Shown one piece after another: positions 50,272 through 58,045 of a stretch of DNA of 64,000 nt (the stretch's first letter is position 1; each line of letters begins with the position of its first letter). The position numbers were made by a program, and so were the translations under genes. This DNA comes from Thalassococcus arenae. Lineage in GTDB: Bacteria > Pseudomonadota > Alphaproteobacteria > Rhodobacterales > Rhodobacteraceae. The stretch covers positions 1,097,001-1,161,000 of the forward strand of contig NZ_JAHRWL010000001.1 of the NCBI RefSeq assembly GCF_019104745.1, in the 5' to 3' direction. The notes below the pieces were generated by a model. That model was given only the letters and a program-made list of their open reading frames with translations, was not told the origin of the DNA and searched no databases.

Positions 50272-51537
50272 TTACAGCCATTCGGGAATGGTATCGCGAT
50301 TTATGATATCGTCAAAGGTCGGGCGCGAACGAATGACGGCGAAGTGATCCCCCTTCACCATCACTTCGGGCACCAGCGGCCGCGTGTTGTACTCGCTGGC
50401 CATCACCGCGCCATAGGCGCCGGCCGACCGGAACACCACCAGATCACCCGCCGCCAACGGCGGCATCAGCCGGCCCCTGGCAAAGGTGTCGCCGCTTTCG
50501 CAGACCGGCCCGACGATATCGAACGGGCGCAGCTCCACCGCCACTTCCGGCTCGGTGACCGGAACGATCTCGTGGTGGGCATCGTACATCGCGGGGCGGA
50601 TGAGGTCGTTCATGGCCCCGTCCAGGATCAGGAAATCGCGCCCCTCGCCGTTCTTCACATAGATCACGCGGCTGACCAGGATGCCGGCATTGCCGACGAT
50701 CAGCCGACCCGGCTCGATCTCGACCTCGCAACCCAGATGACCCACCGTGCGCTGGATCAATGCACCGTAATCGCCCGGCAGCGGCGGCGCCTCGTTGGAT
50801 CGGGTATAGGGAATGCCCAGACCGCCGCCCAGATCCAGCCGGGTGATCTCGTGCCCATCTGCGCGCAGCACCCCGGTCAGGTCGGCCACCTTGCGATAAG
50901 CCAGTTCGAAGGGCGCCAGATCGGTCAGTTGGCTGCCGATATGCACGTCGATACCGATCACCTTCAGCCCCGGCAGGCGCGCCGCCTCGGCATAGACCTC
51001 GCGGGCCCGCGCGATCGGAATGCCGAACTTGTTCTCGCTCTTGCCGGTGGCGATCTTGGCATGCGTCTTGGCGTCGACATCGGGGTTCACCCGAACCGTG
51101 ATCGGCGCCACGGCGCCCAGACTGTGCGCGACCTCGGAAATCGCCGCCATTTCCGGCTCGCTCTCGACGTTGAATTGCCGGATGCCGCCCTCCAGCGCCA
51201 GGCGGATTTCCTCGCGCGTCTTGCCTACACCGGAAAAGACGATCCGTTCCCCCGGCACCCCGGCGGCCTTGGCACGGGCATATTCGCCGCCCGATACCAC
51301 GTCCATGCCCGCGCCCTCGGCCGCCAGCGTCTTCAGGATCGCCTGGTTCGACGCCGCCTTCATCGCGTAGCAGACCAGATGCGGCCCCCAGGCCAGCGCC
51401 TCGTCGAACAGCCGGAAATGCCGGACCAGCGTCGCCGTGGAATACAGGTAGAACGGCGTACCCACCGCGGCCGCGATATCGGCCACCGGAACTTCCTCGG
51501 CGAACAGGGCGCCGTCACGATACAGGAAATGGTCCAC
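50272..51537 (-). CDS. lysA: Diaminopimelate decarboxylase
   Basis: LysA removes CO2 from meso-diaminopimelate to give L-lysine. The 421-residue PLP enzyme has the Schiff-base lysine in LVCYAMKAASNQAIL (about residue 60), GMDVVSGGEYARA, a GGGLGIPY phosphate-binding loop and the C-terminal CESGDTFARGR block with the active-site Cys from the other subunit, then FRSAGAYGAVMASEYN. Start ATG at 51537. It is downstream of argH, the small lipoprotein and the DUF2834 gene on the same strand, and upstream of the TIGR02302 gene, the conserved alphaproteobacterial order. A 3'-end repeat box (51606-51628) lies in the 179-base gap upstream, so it probably has its own promoter. Confidence 0.96.
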   Translation of the reverse strand: MDHFLYRDGALFAEEVPVADIAAAVGTPFYLYSTATLVRHFRLFDEALAWGPHLVCYAMKAASNQAILKTLAAEGAGMDVVSGGEYARAKAAGVPGERIVFSGVGKTREEIRLALEGGIRQFNVESEPEMAAISEVAHSLGAVAPITVRVNPDVDAKTHAKIATGKSENKFGIPIARAREVYAEAARLPGLKVIGIDVHIGSQLTDLAPFELAYRKVADLTGVLRADGHEITRLDLGGGLGIPYTRSNEAPPLPGDYGALIQRTVGHLGCEVEIEPGRLIVGNAGILVSRVIYVKNGEGRDFLILDGAMNDLIRPAMYDAHHEIVPVTEPEVAVELRPFDIVGPVCESGDTFARGRLMPPLAAGDLVVFRSAGAYGAVMASEYNTRPLVPEVMVKGDHFAVIRSRPTFDDIINRDTIPEWL

Positions 51538-51605
51538 GCCGTTCTCCCACGATCAAACCCGCGAAGCCTTAGCGCAGCGACGGGAAAAAGGAAAACCCCC
51601 TCGCG

Positions 51606-51628
51606 CTTCTTCTCTTTTCGAAATACGC
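51606..51628 (-). repeat. 3'-end repeat box GCGTATTTCGAAAAGAGAAGAAG (minus orientation)
   Basis: This is the third copy of the box at 27827 and 41428. Read on the minus strand it follows the argH / lipoprotein / DUF2834 gene group, about 90 bases after the DUF2834 stop, and is preceded by a TCCGG/CCGGA hairpin. The arrangement of hairpin then box is the same as in the other copies. Confidence 0.65.
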
Positions 51629-51657
51629 AAATCCCACATCCCGATCCGGACACCGCC

Positions 51658-51719
51658 GGACAGATGCGTCGCTTGTCCACATTCCGAATGACAGCGCGCG
51701 GAAGCGCACAATCGGATCA
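51658..51719 (-). repeat. Structured repeat, copy 1 (27-base box plus hairpin), abutting the DUF2834 stop
   Basis: The 27 bases at 51693-51719 (AGCGCGCGGAAGCGCACAAT followed by CGGATCA) match 63450-63476 at 25 of 27 positions. Each copy is accompanied by a small hairpin with a conserved YGCGTCG loop: GGACA/TGTCC here (51658-51678). The end of the box supplies the TGA stop of the DUF2834 gene. Confidence 0.65.
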
Positions 51720-52028
51720 GACCGGTTTCGAGCGGAAATAGAGATAGAGCGGCAGCCCGCAGCTGACGCCGATGCAGAAGGTCGCGGGGATCGCCAACAG
51801 GGCGATCCAGTTCCTTCGCACCGCCACTTCGGCCAAAACCCACAGCGTCAGGGTGATCGCCGCGATGGTCAGGTCCCAGACCAGCCCGTGCGTGCTGTCG
51901 TTGACATACCAGGCGTCGATCAGCGCCCCCAGGCTCCAGCCATTGGCGGCCATGTAGGACATGAAATAATACATCGGGTGCACCGCGCCCCACAGCGCCA
52001 GCGCCAGCCACAGCCACCGCAGGCTCAC
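51717..52028 (-). CDS. DUF2834 family small membrane protein
   Basis: A 103-residue protein with three hydrophobic helices (about 3-20, 45-68 and 75-95). The polar loop MSYMAANGWSLGALIDAWYVNDSTHGLVWDL is the most conserved-looking part and fits DUF2834. Function unknown. The start is GTG at 52028, overlapping the stop of the small lipoprotein as GTGA. Its stop codon lies at the edge of a structured repeat that recurs near 63450. Part of the argH gene group by position and overlap. Confidence 0.75.
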   Translation of the reverse strand: MSLRWLWLALALWGAVHPMYYFMSYMAANGWSLGALIDAWYVNDSTHGLVWDLTIAAITLTLWVLAEVAVRRNWIALLAIPATFCIGVSCGLPLYLYFRSKPV

Positions 52029-52204
52029 AGCCCGACCCCCAGCGTGAATGACCCGCGCTGTTGCGTGATGGTGGTCGATGTCGACACGCCGTCGCTGCCC
52101 ACGCTTACCTGCGTGGTGACGCGCGGCGGTTCGGGGCGTTCCGGTTCGCCATCGGCGCCGCAAGCCGCCAGCAACAGCAGCCCAAGTCCCGCCAGTCGTC
52201 TCAT
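52025..52204 (-). CDS. Small LptM-like lipoprotein downstream of argH
   Basis: A 59-residue lipoprotein: signal [15 protein letters not shown] with the modified C15, followed by [10 protein letters not shown]. The spacing C-G-x-x-G-x4-P recalls the start of LptM/LppL-type lipoproteins (CGLKGPLYFP in E. coli), and the position next to argH and lysA is where lppL/lptM-type genes occur in many proteobacteria. LptM assists disulfide maturation of the LPS translocon LptDE. This product has no other cysteine and a Thr/Ser-rich tail ([10 protein letters not shown]), so equivalence is an inference. Its ATG overlaps the argH stop (ATGA) and its TGA overlaps the DUF2834 GTG. Confidence 0.6.
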   Translation of the reverse strand: MRRLAGLGLLLLAACGADGEPERPEPPRVTTQVSVGSDGVSTSTTITQQRGSFTLGVGL

Positions 52205-53592
52205 CCCAACACCTCTTTCCACCGCGCCACCTGTTCGCGCACCCGGGCCGGCGCCGTGCCGCCATAGCTGACCCGCGAGGCGACCGAGTTGTGCACGCCC
52301 AGAACGTCGAACACCGCCCCGGTGATCGCCGCGTGTTCGGCCTGCATCTCGGCCAGCGTCAGTTCCGGCAGGTCGCAGCCCTTCGCCTCGGCCCGGGCAA
52401 CAAGTGCGCCGGTCACGTGATGCGCCTGGCGGAAAGGTAGCCCGGTTTCGCGCACCAGCCAATCGGCCAGGTCCGTCGCCGTGCTGAACCCCGCCGAGGC
52501 CGCGGCCTCCAGCGCCGGGACATTGGCGGTCATGTCGCGCACCATGCCCTCCATCGCGGCAAGCGCCAGCATCCAGTTGTCGGCGGCGTCGAAGACCTGT
52601 TCCTTGTCCTCCTGCATGTCCTTGGAATAGGCCAGCGGCAGCCCCTTCATCACCATCATCAGCGCCACGTTGGCGCCGAAGATGCGGCCCACCTTGGCGC
52701 GGATCAGCTCGGCCGCGTCGGGGTTCTTTTTCTGCGGCATGATGCTGGAGCCGGTCGAGAAGCGATCCGACAGCGTGACAAAGCGGAACTGCGCCGACGA
52801 CCAGATCACCAGTTCCTCGGCGAAGCGCGACAGGTGCATCGCGCTGATGCTGGCCACGCTCAGGAATTCGATGGCGAAATCGCGCGCCGAAACCGCATCC
52901 AGCGAATTCGCCATCGGCCGGTCGAAACCCAGTGCCCCTGCGGTCATGTGCCGGTCGATGGGAAAGCCGGTTCCGGCCAGCGCGGCGGCGCCCAGCGGGC
53001 ATTCGTTCATCCGTGCGCGCGCATCGCGGACCCGGGACAGGTCGCGCGAGAACATCTCGACATAGGCCAGCATGTGGTGGCCCCAGGTCACCGGCTGCGC
53101 GGTCTGCAAATGGGTAAAGCCGGGCATCACCCAGTCGGCACCGGCCTCGGCCTGGGCGACCAGCGCCCGCATCAGTGCCAGCAAACCGGCCTCCGCCGCG
53201 TCCAGCTGGTCGCGCACCCACAGCCGGAAATCGGTCGCCACCTGGTCGTTGCGCGACCGCCCGGTGTGCAGCCGCCCGGCGGGGTCGCCGATCAGGTCCT
53301 TCAGACGCGCCTCGACATTCATATGGATGTCTTCGAGCGCGGTGGAAAACGCGAACGTCCCGCCCTCGATCTCTGACAACACCGTGAGCAAACCTTCCCG
53401 GATCGCGCTTGCGTCGCTATCACTAATGATGCCTTGTGCGGCCAGCATCGCCGCATGGGCCCGCGAACCGGCAATGTCCTGCGCCGCCATCCGCTTGTCG
53501 AACCCGATCGAGGCGTTGATCGCCTCCATGATCGCGTCCGGCCCGGCGGCGAAACGGCCGCCCCACATCTGGTTCGAGGTCTTGTCGGTCAT
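52201..53592 (-). CDS. argH: Argininosuccinate lyase
   Basis: ArgH cleaves argininosuccinate to arginine and fumarate, the last step of arginine synthesis. The 463-residue product begins [14 protein letters not shown], has the helical blocks [20 protein letters not shown] and [17 protein letters not shown] (catalytic His), and the superfamily signature [12 protein letters not shown] with the catalytic Ser. ATG at 53592, divergent from tlpA with 21 bases between starts, so promoters must overlap the coding regions. The 3' end is coupled to the small lipoprotein gene. Confidence 0.97.
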   Translation of the reverse strand: MTDKTSNQMWGGRFAAGPDAIMEAINASIGFDKRMAAQDIAGSRAHAAMLAAQGIISDSDASAIREGLLTVLSEIEGGTFAFSTALEDIHMNVEARLKDLIGDPAGRLHTGRSRNDQVATDFRLWVRDQLDAAEAGLLALMRALVAQAEAGADWVMPGFTHLQTAQPVTWGHHMLAYVEMFSRDLSRVRDARARMNECPLGAAALAGTGFPIDRHMTAGALGFDRPMANSLDAVSARDFAIEFLSVASISAMHLSRFAEELVIWSSAQFRFVTLSDRFSTGSSIMPQKKNPDAAELIRAKVGRIFGANVALMMVMKGLPLAYSKDMQEDKEQVFDAADNWMLALAAMEGMVRDMTANVPALEAAASAGFSTATDLADWLVRETGLPFRQAHHVTGALVARAEAKGCDLPELTLAEMQAEHAAITGAVFDVLGVHNSVASRVSYGGTAPARVREQVARWKEVLG

Positions 53593-53613
53593 CTTTTGTC
53601 CTTCGGAGGCGAC

Positions 53614-54177
53614 ATGAAGAAACTGGGTCTCGCGCTGCTCTATACCGCCGCCCTCGCGCTTGCAAATCCGGGCAGCGCCGACATCGCCGCCGCCGAGGCC
53701 GCCCGCGACGGTGACATGAAGAAACTGATCTTCCACGCCGAGCCCCAGCCGGCCGGGACGGCGGATTTCATGACCTTCGACGAAGCGCCACTGAACTTGC
53801 GCGACTGGCAAGGCAAATGGGTGCTGCTGAATTTCTGGGCCACCTGGTGCGCGCCCTGCCGCAAGGAAATGCCGATGCTGTCGGAATTGCAGACAGAATT
53901 CGGCGGTGACGATTTCGAGGTTCTGACCATCGCCACCACCCGCAACGCGCCACCGGCGATGCAGGCCTTTTTCGACGAGATCGGCGTGACCAACCTGCCG
54001 CTGCATCGCGATCCGGGTTCGGCCCTGGCGCGCGAGATGGGCGTGTTGGGCTTGCCGATCACCGTGATCCTGAACCCCGAAGGGCAGGAAATCGCCCGGC
54101 TGCGCGGCGATGCCGACTGGGCTTCGGACAGCGCCAAGGCGGTGATCCGCGCCTTGCTCGGCCGCACGGAAGGCTGA
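53614..54177 (+). CDS. tlpA: TlpA-family thiol:disulfide reductase
   Basis: A 187-residue periplasmic thioredoxin-fold protein. A signal sequence ([19 protein letters not shown]) is followed by the thioredoxin domain with the redox motif WCAPC in [19 protein letters not shown] (about residues 70-90) and the cis-proline in [11 protein letters not shown]. TlpA proteins reduce periplasmic thiols, mostly for cytochrome c or cytochrome oxidase copper-site assembly. The ATG at 53614 follows GGAGGCGAC. It is divergent from argH, the order usual for the group. Confidence 0.92.
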   Translation: MKKLGLALLYTAALALANPGSADIAAAEAARDGDMKKLIFHAEPQPAGTADFMTFDEAPLNLRDWQGKWVLLNFWATWCAPCRKEMPMLSELQTEFGGDDFEVLTIATTRNAPPAMQAFFDEIGVTNLPLHRDPGSALAREMGVLGLPITVILNPEGQEIARLRGDADWASDSAKAVIRALLGRTEG

Positions 54178-54225
54178 CGTGTAACATATGCCGCGCGGGG
54201 AACGCCGATCCTGAAACGCAAACAA

Positions 54226-54247
54226 GGGGCGGCCCCCGGACCGCCCC
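54226..54247 (-). terminator. Probable intrinsic terminator of the 179-residue secreted protein gene
   Basis: GGGGCGG/CCGCCCC with an 8-base loop. Read on the minus strand it is followed by TTGTTTG, which gives a weak T-rich tail. It lies downstream of the (AG)n tract after the stop at 54329. It may also serve the convergent tlpA transcript, though the plus side has no T-run. Confidence 0.5.
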
Positions 54248-54283
54248 GAACTGGTTACCGAACCCCCGGCACTTTTTACGAAA

Positions 54284-54324
<41 letters not shown>

Positions 54325-54328
54325 AAGT

Positions 54329-54868
54329 TTACTTGAGGGCGATCATCACGCGTTTGGTCCGAACCTTCTTGCCGGATTTCTGCTTGCGCCAGCCACCCTT
54401 GGCCACACCGTCGGCATCCAGTTCGATCGCGCCCTCGGCCATCAACCCGTCCAACCCGTGTTCCTGCCAGACCAGCCCGTCGGCTGTGGCCCGAGTGACA
54501 CGCACGCGGTTTTCGACAAAGCCGTCGGCATGGGTGATGGTGTAGCGGCATTCGCCCAAGGTGCGATTGCACCGATGCGGGGCAAATTGCGTCACTACGC
54601 CGTCGAATTCGATCTGCCGAACCACGTCGCCCGTCGCGGTCGTCAGGTAGCTGCCCAGATAGGTGGCGCCGGCGCCGCGCCCTGCATATGTGTCGAAGCG
54701 CTTGAGGCCTTGCACGTGACCGCGTGCCACATGCATCCGTTCCACCCCGTCGCTGTCCTTGAGAACCATGACCGATCCCGGAGTCATGCGGGCGGTGTTC
54801 CAGCCGATATCGGCCAGTGCCACGGTTCCGGAAAACGCAAGGGCCAGGACCAGTATCAAACCGCGCAT
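54329..54868 (-). CDS. Secreted protein of unknown function, 179 residues
   Basis: A signal peptide ([18 protein letters not shown], cleavage before DIGW) is followed by a domain with two cysteines (C100, C107 in [15 protein letters not shown]) that probably form a disulfide, and a lysine/arginine-rich C-terminus ([17 protein letters not shown]). I do not recognise a family. The ATG at 54868 has GGAG eight bases upstream. The upstream 277-base region, shared with the divergent gene at 55146, contains a 10-bp inverted repeat. An (AG)16 tract lies just after the stop. Confidence 0.6.
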   Translation of the reverse strand: MRGLILVLALAFSGTVALADIGWNTARMTPGSVMVLKDSDGVERMHVARGHVQGLKRFDTYAGRGAGATYLGSYLTTATGDVVRQIEFDGVVTQFAPHRCNRTLGECRYTITHADGFVENRVRVTRATADGLVWQEHGLDGLMAEGAIELDADGVAKGGWRKQKSGKKVRTKRVMIALK

Positions 54869-54915
54869 CGTGATGCTCCGTGTCTCGGGCCCCCACCCGA
54901 TGTCCGAATTTATGA

Positions 54916-54959
54916 GGCGGAATTGTGGCAGCCGTCCAGCCTCTGCCCGCAATTCCGCC
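54916..54959. promoter_or_regulatory. Inverted repeat GGCGGAATTG-N24-CAATTCCGCC in a divergent promoter region
   Basis: Two perfect 10-base arms (54916-54925 and 54950-54959) lie 48 bases upstream of the 179-residue secreted protein gene. A partial third copy of the right arm (CTGCCGCAATTCCG) appears near 55047. The pattern could be paired operator half-sites or an RNA hairpin. No regulator is encoded nearby. Confidence 0.45.
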
Positions 54960-55145
54960 GCATTTCGGATCACAGCGGAAACAATGCGCCGGCAGACGCT
55001 TGGGCCGTTTCCGGTCAACTTGGCAATCGCGCCACATTCCCGCCCCAATCTGCCGCAATTCCGACCGAATCGCGTGTCGCTTTGACGCCACGGCGGTTTT
55101 GACAGACCCGCCGTCCTGGGCAGAATGGGACGCAGGAGGGGGCGC

Positions 55146-55538
55146 ATGCCGCTCAGCATTCTCATCGCTCTTGTTGTCGGCGGAATCGCCGGGATCGCGG
55201 TTCTGACGCATCTTGCGGGCTTTTCATCGGCCCGCCGTTTCGGCGACGCCGAGGCGGTGCGCGCTGCCTGGGCACGGGAATTCGCGACTGTCCCGGTCAC
55301 GGCGGTCACTTTGTGCCAGACCGGCAATGCCGCGCTGGTGTCCACGCCGAACGGGCCGGGGATAGTCTGGGCGATGGGCGCCGACAGCACTGCGCGCTTG
55401 CTGATCGGCGCGCAGGTCCGGAGCCACGGCGACGGCCTGACGGTGACGCTTCCCGACTACACGGCGCCCAAGATCCGCCTGCGGCTCGACCCGCGGGAAA
55501 CCGAGGAATGGCGCGCACAGATCGGAGCGACCGCATGA
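55146..55538 (+). CDS. Single-pass membrane protein of unknown function, 130 residues
   Basis: An N-terminal helix (PLSILIALVVGGIAGIAVLTHLAGF) anchors a roughly 100-residue domain with pattern AGFSSARRFGDAEAVRAAWAREF, then ALVSTPNGPGIVWAMGADSTARLL and DYTAPKIRLRLD. Seen in this sequence as one soluble mixed alpha/beta domain; I do not recognise a family. The ATG at 55146 follows GGAGGGGG. Its stop overlaps the ATG of the sterol-desaturase-like gene (ATGA), so the two are co-translated and probably work together in the membrane. Confidence 0.7.
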   Translation: MPLSILIALVVGGIAGIAVLTHLAGFSSARRFGDAEAVRAAWAREFATVPVTAVTLCQTGNAALVSTPNGPGIVWAMGADSTARLLIGAQVRSHGDGLTVTLPDYTAPKIRLRLDPRETEEWRAQIGATA

Positions 55539-56461
55539 CAGACCAACTCAGCTATCCCGACGTCGTCCAACTGGCGGTGCCGTTCTTCATCGCGGCGATC
55601 CTGGCGGAGCTGGCGTGGATCGCGATCAGGAAACGCGGCGGCCGTTACGAAACGCGCGACGCGGTGACCTCGCTCATCATGGGCGCGGGCAACGTCGCTT
55701 CGGGGATCGTGCTGGGCTTTGTCGCCTGGGGGTTCTTCATGGCGCTTTGGGCGATCACGCCGCTGGACATGGGCACATCGGTTTGGGTGGTGGTGCTGTG
55801 CTTCGTGCTGGACGACCTGCGCTACTACTGGGTGCACAGGTTCGGTCATCGCATCCGCTGGGTCTGGGCCAGCCACGTCAACCACCATTCGTCGCAGCAT
55901 TACAACCTGACCACCGCGCTGCGGCAGACCTGGACCGGCACTTTCACCTTCATGATGATCGTACGCGCGCCGTTGATCCTGCTCGGATTTCACCCGGCCA
56001 TGGTGCTGTTCTGCGGCGGGTTGAACCTGATCTACCAGTTCTGGATCCACACCGAGGCGATCGGCCGGATGCCCCGCTGGTTCGAGGCGGTGATGAACAC
56101 GCCGTCGCATCACCGCGTGCACCACGGGCGCAACCCGCGTTACCTGGATGCCAACTATGCCGGGGTGTTCATCGTCTGGGACAAGCTGTTCGGCACCTTC
56201 GTGCCGGAACGCGACGACGAAAAGGTCGACTACGGGCTGGTGCACAACCTGGGCACCTTCAACCCGATCCGCGTGGCGTTTCACGAATGGGTCGCCATCT
56301 GGCGAGACGTCACCCGATCGGGGATCGGCTGGCGCGACAGGCTGATGTACGCCGTCGCCCCGCCGGGCTGGAGCCATGACGGATCGCGCGAGACGTCGCA
56401 GACGATCAAGGCGCGCCACCTGGCCGACCATCCCGAGGATCGCGGCCAGCCGGGATTCTGA
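55535..56461 (+). CDS. Sterol desaturase / fatty-acid hydroxylase family protein
   Basis: A 308-residue membrane di-iron enzyme. The three histidine clusters are present: HRFGH (about 106-110), HVNHH (about 119-123) and HHRVHH (about 194-199), in a framework of four helices. Such enzymes hydroxylate or desaturate lipids, carotenoids or sterols using O2; in marine alphaproteobacteria some act on ornithine lipids or carotenoids. The substrate is open. Translationally coupled to the 130-residue membrane protein upstream. The nitroreductase gene is convergent (13 bases apart). Confidence 0.88.
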   Translation: MTDQLSYPDVVQLAVPFFIAAILAELAWIAIRKRGGRYETRDAVTSLIMGAGNVASGIVLGFVAWGFFMALWAITPLDMGTSVWVVVLCFVLDDLRYYWVHRFGHRIRWVWASHVNHHSSQHYNLTTALRQTWTGTFTFMMIVRAPLILLGFHPAMVLFCGGLNLIYQFWIHTEAIGRMPRWFEAVMNTPSHHRVHHGRNPRYLDANYAGVFIVWDKLFGTFVPERDDEKVDYGLVHNLGTFNPIRVAFHEWVAIWRDVTRSGIGWRDRLMYAVAPPGWSHDGSRETSQTIKARHLADHPEDRGQPGF

Positions 56462-56473
56462 CGCACGAACCGG

Positions 56474-57421
56474 TCAGGCGATGACCATATCGCTCAGCGG
56501 TCGGCGCGGAGCGTGGCTGCCGGCCTCCTTGGGATGGCCGAACCGCAACAGAAGCTGCGGCTTGTCCTGTCGACCGGTCAAGCGGCGCAAGGCGCCGCGC
56601 AGCTCGCCCACCTGGATCGGCTGGTTGAGATAGCTGGCCTGCACGCCCTTGGTGACTGCGGTCAGCAAGACACGCTGCAGGGCCTGCCCGGCGGCCAGCC
56701 ATTCGGCTTCGGTATCGCCATCGGTCGACAGCACCGCCAGCAACGGCGAAGCTTCGGCCAGTTCGGCATCCTTGGCGCCGATCCCGCCGCCCATGTCGAA
56801 ACTGCGCACCAGCATCTGCGCCACCGGCACCGCGATGCCGGGCAGGCTGAGCCCGTCGCCCTTGCGGCGCGGATGCATCCAGGCCGCCAATTCGCGGCGC
56901 CAGCGGCGGTCGCTCCATTGCGCGGCATCGCCCTGCATCACCAGCGCCGCAGCCGAGTGCCGCGCGGCTTCGGAATCCAGCGGGATCAAGAGCGCGTTCT
57001 CCTGCTCGGCCTCGCGGATCAGCCGCGTGACCAGATCGGGATCGACCGGCGTGTCGCGAAACGCCTTGCGGTGGGTGTGCCGCAACGGGATCGCTTCGGC
57101 GAGACCGGCCAGATCCCTTTCGACCGGGCCTTCATGCCAGAGCCAGGCCAGCAGATCGGGATCGTCGGCCTCGGGAAAGCAATCGATGCGCATCCCGTCA
57201 CCCCGGGCCGCGGCCGCGACCCTCAGGTTCATCAGCGCGCAACCGCAGCTGATCGTCAATTCCCGGTCATCCGGATCGTTGACGGGCAATGCCCGCGTGC
57301 GGTCGGCGATCAACCCGATGCGGCCGTTGCGGCGCTGGAACAGCCAGGGCTGTGTGTTGTGGCTGGACGGCGCGAGGCGGGCGGCATCGAGCAACGTATC
57401 GGGAAGCGGGGAATCCAACAT
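56474..57421 (-). CDS. Acg-type nitroreductase family (FMN-dependent) protein
   Basis: A 315-residue protein made of two nitroreductase-like halves. LDAARLAPSSHNTQPWLFQRR at the N-terminus is the FMN-binding start typical of the Acg family, and the C-terminal half repeats LPGIAVPVAQMLVR and AGQALQRVLLTAVTKGVQASYLNQPIQ. Acg-like proteins of Mycobacterium bind FMN and have no known nitroreductase activity, being suggested as flavin stores. Start ATG at 57421. Single gene, convergent to the hydroxylase. Confidence 0.82.
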   Translation of the reverse strand: MLDSPLPDTLLDAARLAPSSHNTQPWLFQRRNGRIGLIADRTRALPVNDPDDRELTISCGCALMNLRVAAAARGDGMRIDCFPEADDPDLLAWLWHEGPVERDLAGLAEAIPLRHTHRKAFRDTPVDPDLVTRLIREAEQENALLIPLDSEAARHSAAALVMQGDAAQWSDRRWRRELAAWMHPRRKGDGLSLPGIAVPVAQMLVRSFDMGGGIGAKDAELAEASPLLAVLSTDGDTEAEWLAAGQALQRVLLTAVTKGVQASYLNQPIQVGELRGALRRLTGRQDKPQLLLRFGHPKEAGSHAPRRPLSDMVIA

Positions 57422-57506
57422 GGGTGCACCTGTGCAAAGGTTGTCCCTTTCCCCCTACGCCCATTCTGCAGGTGCAACATTGATCTGCCGCAACGCAGCG
57501 AAGAAT

Positions 57507-57917
57507 TCAGTCCGGTGCGACTTCGTGAACCTCGATGACGTTGCCGTCCGGATCGTAGAAGAAGATCTGCTGCCACCCCTGAACCGCGGTATGGCCCCAG
57601 TCCGAATAGGGCACGCCCTGCGCGTCCAGATGCGCCTTGAACGCGTCCAGATCGTCGGTGCGATACGCGATGTGCCCGCGCGAGACGGGGTTGACGATCT
57701 GCCCGGTCTTGAACCCGGCCAACACGTCGCGCCCCGCCAGGTGCATCTGGATCGCGCCATCGGTGACGAAGGCCACGTCGGCGGAATAGCCCTTGCCCTT
57801 TTCCAGAACCGGCAATCCGTCGGTTTCGGTCTTCAGTCCCAGAACATCGCGATAGAACGCATCCATGCGCGCGACGTTTTCGGTGCTCAGGTTGATGTGG
57901 TGCAGCGTGAGTTTCAT
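57507..57917 (-). CDS. VOC family (glyoxalase/dioxygenase superfamily) protein
   Basis: A 136-residue protein with two beta-alpha-beta-beta-beta modules. Putative metal ligands are H7 or H8 (LHHINLST), H82/H83-type GHIAYRTDD in the second module and E near the C-terminus (DPDGNVIEVHEV). This is the layout of glyoxalase I/fosfomycin-resistance/extradiol-dioxygenase relatives; the substrate cannot be told. Start ATG at 57917. It is divergent from the yqiJ-like gene, with an AGTATACAATTGCATACT palindrome between them. Confidence 0.82.
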   Translation of the reverse strand: MKLTLHHINLSTENVARMDAFYRDVLGLKTETDGLPVLEKGKGYSADVAFVTDGAIQMHLAGRDVLAGFKTGQIVNPVSRGHIAYRTDDLDAFKAHLDAQGVPYSDWGHTAVQGWQQIFFYDPDGNVIEVHEVAPD

Positions 57918-58010
57918 GGCTTGTCCGATCCGCTGTTCACAATACCCTCGTACTGTTGCACGGTTTCAGAGGCGTTGCCATTGCAGCGCATGCGCGAGGG
58001 CCATATGTGT

Positions 58011-58028
58011 AGTATACAATTGCATACT
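58011..58028. promoter_or_regulatory. AGTATACAATTGCATACT palindrome upstream of the yqiJ-like/flotillin operon
   Basis: An 18-base near-perfect dyad (one mismatched pair) lies about 20 bases before the start of the yqiJ-like gene in the divergent promoter region. It stands out as AT-rich in a GC-rich stretch. It may be a repressor operator or carry the -10 region of a promoter. Confidence 0.45.
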
Positions 58029-58045
58029 GATTTTGCCGGTGCGTG

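Noticed and set aside
47292-50306. 1004-codon open frame on the plus strand opposite the TIGR02302 gene
   Set aside because: It mirrors the helical, Gln-rich gene; its leucine-rich look (LLLALTLPLLPL) is only the complement of the CAG/GGC repeats. No ribosome-binding site or signal peptide at the start.
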